Assembly: GCA_946699065.1 (NCBI GenBank)
Contig: CAMPDV010000454.1
Coordinates: 124,001-188,000, forward strand
Direction: 5' to 3'
DNA: 64,000 nucleotides
Source: Loxodes magnus
Taxonomy: Eukaryota > Ciliophora > Karyorelictea > Loxodida > Loxodidae
The notes under the pieces are model-generated. The model was given only the letters and a program-made list of their open reading frames with translations, did not search any database and was not told where the DNA came from. This document shows positions 57,564 through 64,000 of this stretch, piece after piece. Within the stretch, counting starts at the first letter, position 1. Every line of letters starts with the position of its first letter. A program made the translations under genes and the position numbers.

Positions 57564-59603
57564 TTTTATAATGATTTGATGATAGGCTTATTAAATATGT
57601 ATGGTACTATCTTAATTAAAGTAAAAAGCTTTAGAGATAAATGTCTAAACTATTAAAATTCATACTTATTCAAATTCTTAGAATTGAGTTAAACAACCAG
57701 AAACTCATATTTCTAGGCTGAACTATAAATTTAATTTTCTTATAATAGCCAAAGTAACTAAAAGTGATTATATTATATAAAGGAGAAATCTAAGTTTATT
57801 ATTAAATAAAAAGGGCAATAACTAGGGTTATTAAGTTGAATATGCTATTGTATTACCTTAAAAGGGTTTAGAGCTTATATATACAATCCTAGCAAATAAC
57901 TTTCTAAGCTTTAAATATTTTTAATTTCAATCTTTTCTAGAAGAGCTAAAGTCACTTAGTATCAAGAAAATAGTATAGTTATAAATTTAGAATAGCTAAA
58001 GTTAAAAATTATCTCAGTAGTTAAGTGAGTTTATGCAAATAGTAGCAATTCATATGCTATTTTAAAATACTTTATTTTTAGGGATAGCTTTAACATTGGA
58101 TATATGAGGTGATTAAAACATTAAGCTAAATGTAAAATCTAGAAAAATTAAAAAAAATGAAAAAAGAAAGCTTTAAAAAGAAATAAAGATATAAACTTAA
58201 AAGGAGATTATGATACATAATAGCTAATTGTAAAGAAGCATTAATTGAAAGCTTCTAAAAGGGTATTAAGTATAAAATAATAGCAGAAGAAGAACTTGCT
58301 CTAAACCAGTTTTCTAATTTTAAATTATATAAATGAAATTGCTTATCTCAAAAATAATCTGGCAGTGGTTAAAGTAATACTTTTCATACAAAAATGAATG
58401 GTTTATTAATTAATTTTCTTCTAGATATATTATATAATAAATCAAATTTAAACTTTAAATAACCTTTCAAGCTAAATATATGAAGTGCTAGGCTTTTATC
58501 TTTTAATTAATTTTTATAAAAAGCTTAGGTTTTAGTCCAAAAAATTTAATTAATTAGCATAAAAAAGAGTTCTAGAGTCAATAAAATTTATTAATAATCT
58601 AGTAAAATAAAAAAATAAATATTGTTGAAGGAATCTGAAGCAAGAAATTCAAGTCCTACAAAAATTTCAAGGTTAAAGAAAAGAAAATTGATTTTAGCTA
58701 AAATATTATTAATTTAAATGAAAATGGAAAGAGCCCTTTAAAGTATAAAGGTTTTTACATATTAAATATAACATAGAAAGGCTTTGGATAATTGTAAGTT
58801 CTTAATGTTATTTCTTATTGTCTACAATTTTAGCAATAAATTCTTAAATTTAAGTTAATAAAAATTGATAAAATTATTTAAAGTTTAATCATGTTTAGTT
58901 TATCTAAATAATAATAACTAAAGGTATCTAGAAATACTAAATTGCTTTGCTTATATAAATATGAATAAACATTTATTATGATTGCTTTCGTATGTTTAAA
59001 ATAAATTATTTCTTTGTAGCTATATTACACCTATGTTAGGTAAAATTATTTGATACTTATTAAAATCCTTGGAGTAATAAATGATTCTAGTTTATCTAAT
59101 TAGCTATTTCCTTAAATTAATAAATTATTTTCTATAAATTAAACTATTAAAAAACTAAATACATTAACCCTTTTATTTCCTTAGACTTTTATATGTGATA
59201 GCTAAATTTATTAGGTTAATAAGTATTCAGTCAAAGTTATTTAATTAATGGTTTTATTTGATAGTTCTATATTTGTCTATATTTGTAATTTTTTCTCTTT
59301 CTTTTAAGTAAAAAAATTATTTGATTTTCTTTACTTTCATTTCTTTCTACTTTACTAGTAAGATGGGTTTATATATAAGCAGACTAAAACTAATTAAATA
59401 TACTAATTAACTTTTAATAACTAAATTCTTAAAATTAAATAGCTTGATTAATTAAGGAAAAGTGTATCTAATGGTATTATATATAGCTAAGACTTAATTA
59501 ATAGCTGAAGCTAGATGAACTATTTTATTTATAGCACTATGAAATATAACTAATAAATTATAATTAAAGTTTTATTATAATTATATTTTAAAACTGCCAT
59601 AGT
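57564..59603. other. AT-rich stretch, no confident gene
   Basis: Between Z3 and SINE-like copy 2. Possibly holds the minus-strand Y gene expected from the Y repeat at 60.6 kb, but I could not see it. Confidence 0.25.
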
Positions 59604-60097
59604 TGTTCGAAGGTGAACAACAAGGTCATCTTCATCAGAGGTTGGGGAAGTTAAGTACCCATAATCGACTTTATGTCTTCCTCTGCTTTGGTTTGGCCTC
59701 GAGACATAAGATTCTTAGACCCTCGGCACTGGCTTAATTTGGACTTAATTCTGGAACGAAAAAGAAATAATATTGCGAGCTTCATCAGAGGTGGGGAATT
59801 TAAGTACCCATAATTGACACATGTCGCCCTCTGCTTTGGTGATGCAATGAGACACAATCCTGCCATGTCCTTGAACCTCCAACAAGTATTAAAGATTACG
59901 AGTATTTTAAAATTATATCAGTATTGAACATTTTTATCAGTACTGAATAATTATACCAGTATTGAACAAGGTTTATCAGTATCTTATAATTTTATCAGTA
60001 AGAAACATTCTTGTCAGTATGAAACATTTTTTTTAAAGAGCTGCGCACCAATGAGAGTGCTACGCGCTCTATAATCAAATTTATTTATTTATTTATC
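59604..60097 (+). mobile_element. SINE-like repeat, copy 2
   Basis: Full-length copy in direct orientation: TGTTCGAAGGTGA start, both ~150-bp internal blocks (from 59629 and about 59780), minisatellite at about 59910-60030, terminal hairpin at 60039-60072 and a (TTTA)n tail. Nearly identical to copies 1 and 3, so recently active. Confidence 0.7.
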
Positions 60098-60639
60098 TAA
60101 AAATACTCTTAGTCATTAATGTTCAGTTGGTATTATTAATTTTCTTAAGTTTCTAATGTTTTAATAATTATTTTAGTAGATGAATTCAAGAAATTAATTA
60201 TAAGATTTTTATATCCTTAAGAATTTAACTTGCTTAAAGAATATCTTTATATTTTATATCTTAAGTTTTTGTCTTAATTATCCCTGTATTATCAAATATT
60301 TTAAAAGAGCATATAAAATGTTAGCTTAGCTTTTATTACTAATTATAAGAAATACTTCTAGCTTTATAAATAAAACAATGCTTATTAATTATTGTTAAAA
60401 TTTTTTCTATTCATTGCTATTTTATTCGTTAAGAGAGGTTGGATTATTCAGAAATTATCCTTACTTTGCTTACATTTTGTAAAAAGAGAAAGAGTATAAA
60501 TATAAGATTCCCTCTTTCTTTGCTTAGATTGATTTAATTTAAATAACTTAGAATCATTGCTTAATTAAATTATTTATACCCTTCATAATTAAAAATAGCT
60601 TTATTATGATTGGCATAATTTCTAAGATACGCTATTCAA

Positions 60640-60925
60640 TTTTAAATATAGTTCTAGTATATCCCTTATGAGCTAAATCTATATTAAATAAAAATAAAAA
60701 ATCCTTATATTTAAAATATAGAACTAATAGAGTCAATTATAGTAAATTTAGATTATTTTAGAGTTTTTCTTTTATAAGAAGTTTATAAAGCTAAGAATGT
60801 TTATTTAATCTAAATAAGCTTATCTAAATTTAAATGTTATAACACTTATTATTTTCATAGAAACTTAATTAATAATGCTACTCTTTATTAATCTGGCTTT
60901 ATTGTTATAGCTACTATTAATTTGA
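60640..60925 (-). repeat. Y-family intergenic repeat (minus)
   Basis: Reverse complement of 37265-37556, with strong identity from AGAACTAATAGAGTCAATTATAG onward in this orientation's surroundings. It shows a third Y locus on the minus strand. Confidence 0.65.
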
Positions 60926-61530
60926 ATAGCAAGATACTCCTTAATAAGTTGGTTATATTCTTAGCTAAAGTTTAAATTAAATAATCTAATAATTATATTT
61001 TTCTATTCTTATTTTACTATTTATTACTACTTTTATTCTTACTGCTAAGTAAACTTTTTCTATTTTAAGCTGTTGATATTCTTTATCATAGTTTGTTCTT
61101 GGTATTTTGAAAGAAGGATGATAAATTAAGGATTAAATAAGTGTAAAGATTAAATAAATGATACCTTCTAAGACTAAACAACTAATATAGTATGTAATAT
61201 TAGATGTCTCTCTTTCTAAGCTATGCTAACTAATTAAAATAATAATAAAGTGTATTTCTTACTTTCTAATTATATTATCATGCTTTACTAATAATAAGCA
61301 TTTAAGTATTCTTAATATTATATATAAATCACTATATTCTTAATGCTTCTTATTTTATATATTATCTAACCTCTTTAAAAATTAAAAGGTAATCATCTGT
61401 ATCACCAAACGCTTTTCTAACTTCTCCTTAAATTAATGAATCTTTAATAAAATATACCCAGGCTATTATAGCCTACACTAGTTTAGAATACATCTAATTT
61501 ATTATGTATATTTTTTAAAACCGCCATAGT

Positions 61531-61873
61531 TGTTCGAAGGTGAACAACAAGGTCATCTTCATCAGAGGTGGGGAATTTAAGTACCCATAATTGACACATG
61601 TCGCCCTCTGCTTTGGTGATGCAATGAGACACAATCCTGCCATGTCCTTGGACCTCCAACAAGTATTAAAGATTACGAATATTCTAAAATTATATCAGTA
61701 TTGAACATTTTTATCAGTACTGAATAATTATACCAGTATTGAACAAGGTTTATCAGTATCTGATAATTTTATCAGTAAGAAACATTCTTGTCAGTATAAA
61801 ACATTTTTTTAAAGAACTGCACACCAACAAGAGTGCTACGCGCTCTATAATCAAATTTATTTATTTATTTATA
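61531..61873 (+). mobile_element. SINE-like repeat, copy 3 (short form)
   Basis: Carries only one ~150-bp block, keeping the sequence of the second block of copies 1 and 2. Minisatellite, hairpin region and (TTTA)n tail are present. It is inserted within X copy C at a place that is uninterrupted in copy B, so it arrived after the B/C duplication. The single-block form is either ancestral or a deletion between the blocks. Confidence 0.7.
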
Positions 61874-62339
61874 TTTTAATTGCAATTCTGCCTATTCATT
61901 ATTATATCTATTATATACATATTTTAAGATTATTAAGAAATATGCTGCTAAGGCTATAATCTTAAGAAAAGAAAGAAATTAAAAAATAAAGGATGCTTTG
62001 AAGGAGCAAAAGGTAATAAATGCTAACTTTAAACAATCAAATGGGGTATTTTTGCTACATGATTGAAGCTAAAGTAGAATCTAATTAATCTTATCTATTA
62101 AATTTTAAATTTAGCATATTTATAAACCTTAGTTCTTGAATCTTAGTAGAAGTTGTTAAATATTTGTTAATATTAGAGTTTATTTATAACCATTTTTCAA
62201 GCTTAATGCTAGTTATCCTTTTACTAAATAATAATCAAAGTTAATTTAAAAATAATAAACTAAAAAGTCTCAGAAGAGTTGTATCTTGATAATCAAATAA
62301 CCTAATCTTGAAAAACACTATAAATCTTGAAAATTAAGC

Positions 62340-63400
62340 AGCTTAATATAGTTATCAATATTATCGAAGCTGCTAAAATCTCATCCTCAAGTATCTAAAT
62401 TTTCCATAGTTTGCTTGCTTTTTAAAATTGCTTTTTAATATTCCTTTTCTATTAATGCTGCTTCTAATTAAGATTTCAATTAGAAGAATTATTTTATTAT
62501 CTGGGCTTACTACTACAGTACTCACTTTCTTCGCTTTCAGAAACCTCTTTAATAGTTTCCAATGCTCTTTTGCATCTTTAGTCTAATTTAAATTTCTAGA
62601 TTGTGTAATTCTAAATTTTATTTCCTTTAATATGCTATCTGCATATCAGGGTTTAGCCCAATCTGCTTATTTTTACTTCACTATTTCCTAATATTTTAGT
62701 ATTCACTTTATTCCTCAGAGCCAAAGATTTCTTAGGCAAGTTTTTAAGCCTAAGAATTTAGCCATCTCTCTATATGTCTATCATATTTATAATTACAGGC
62801 AAGCAATTTATTAATTAAATGTAGAAATATAACAATTAAATCTATGTAGCTAGCTAATACTTTAAATATGGCTATAAAGCTAAATAGAAAGGTTAGAAAT
62901 ACTAAAAGTTATTCAGTCTATACATTTAACAAACAATAGTATGCTTATGTTTCAACTATCCTAATAGTTTTAGGCTCAGTGCATATAAACACTAAAAGAC
63001 TATACAAGGAAGAGATAGAAAATAGTAGGATCATTAGTAATAATAGAACTATTGCTAATATTAACTGAAATGTAAAGATAAAATTAAGTTACTTTGATAC
63101 TACAAGGAAATTAAGTTAACTACATTTAGAGGCTATAAGTTCTATTAGACTATATCTGAATACTTTTACCTACTAAAGGTAATAGTATAAACATATAAGG
63201 CTATTCAAATATCATAAGATATAAAATATCAATTATAGAGCTCAAAGTCTAGAATGAATACTAAATATCTCTCTTTATACTAAGATATATACATTAAAGC
63301 ACTTTTCCATAAATAAATCAATTAGATGATAAATTTAATCACTTCTATAGACAAAATAATCCAACTATTTCTCTTTACTTTAGAAAGAATTCTAATAGAT
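62340..63400 (-). CDS. X-family membrane protein, copy C (limits approximate)
   Basis: Minus-strand counterpart of the copy B gene. The acidic tail coding segment (RALETIKEV...EEI equivalent at about 62400-62580) is present with few changes. Limits and introns are unresolved, as in copy B. Confidence 0.35.
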
Positions 63401-64000
63401 AAACAAAGTTAAAAGGCTTAAATATAGTAAGGTCTTATTTAAAGTACAAACAAGTTTTTTAAGGGTTTACTAGTTAAATAAAGCTTTAAATTGATTATAT
63501 TTAATCAATTAAGTTCTTAATCAAACTCTAAATTTAAATTGATAGAATTAATTAAGAAATTTATGTTTGGTAGATTTATAGGAACTTAGTTAATTATTTA
63601 TTAAGACTTAACTAAGAGCAATTTAATAGAAATATCTATACTACCTAAGTAAACGTTTATATAACTAAGATATAAGGAAATAATTGAAAATCGGAAAGCA
63701 AAATTTATAGTAAAATCACTTAAATCAGATTTAGTCTTTTATATCAATCCAAATTTTAAAATTCTTAGAAGCATGTGTTTGGTGATAAATATATGCATGC
63801 TTTACTGTAAATTTAAATAAAGGAGAAGACTTAAAATACTTATAAAATATTTCAATTTTATATGGATCTAAAGAGATACAATCATATAGCATTATTTATA
63901 AATTTAAAAGTATACAATCTTAAGTTTAAATCATTAACTATCTAATTTTTCTGATGTTTTAAATAAATAATAAAATGAGAAAGTCAATTCATCCAGATCT

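Larger units (their letters stand above)
61377..64000 (-). repeat. repeat family X, copy C (inverted, cut by window end)
   Basis: Near-identical reverse complement of 23249-25211 plus an inserted SINE-like element. It starts sharply at AAAAATTAAAAGGTAATC, the same boundary at which copy B meets the Arf array. Copies B and C are far more alike than either is to copy A. Confidence 0.8.

Noticed and set aside
59651-59866. Small protein on the minus strand of the SINE-like repeat (similar one at 51780-51968)
   Set aside because: The frame is not kept between repeat copies, and the tandem block structure explains the lack of stops. No coding signal.

Overview
The window looks like a ciliate nuclear genome. 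It is very AT-rich. Its one unmistakable gene, an ADP-ribosylation factor (Arf), reads as a full-length conserved protein only if TAA and TAG encode Gln, and it ends in TGA. Other genes also carry in-frame TGA where Trp fits, and in three diverged paralogs (11823-14051, 43932-46133, 57563-55347) two TGA codons sit at the same protein positions. UAR = Gln with UGA as both Trp and stop is the code described for karyorelict ciliates such as Loxodes (Condylostoma is the related case), so a karyorelict-like organism is my best guess. Standard-code ORF calling is nearly blind here.

Layout. 1-11.8 kb: a gag/ORF1-like fossil, a large unknown gene, then copy A of repeat family X carrying a membrane-protein gene and a nested gag/ORF1-like insertion with a 16-bp target duplication. 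11.8-25.2 kb: paralog Z1, a LINE endonuclease fragment, two pieces of a repeated gene family (Y), a second large unknown gene and X copy B. 25.2-33.5 kb: a tandem array of one truncated and nine complete Arf genes in ~852-bp units. Each spacer carries a degenerate Trp-tRNA-like segment with a UCA anticodon and a perfect TGACGTCA palindrome. 33.5-36.4 kb: a T-rich tract, a small Lys-rich minus-strand ORF and a minus-strand F-box/LRR-type gene with introns of 17 and 20 nt. 36.5-50 kb: Y family genes, an LRR-like gene, paralog Z2 and a 410-aa unknown gene. 50.5-64 kb: a third gag/ORF1-like fossil, three copies of a SINE-like repeat, paralog Z3 (minus), and X copy C (minus), which forms a large inverted pair with copy B.

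Most of the window outside the Arf array is duplicated gene families and repeat insertions. Because TGA is the only possible stop and is not always one, 'open' frames mean little. I therefore relied on conservation between copies, codon-position patterns, exon phase and recognisable motifs. Unannotated stretches may hold genes I could not separate from AT-rich background.
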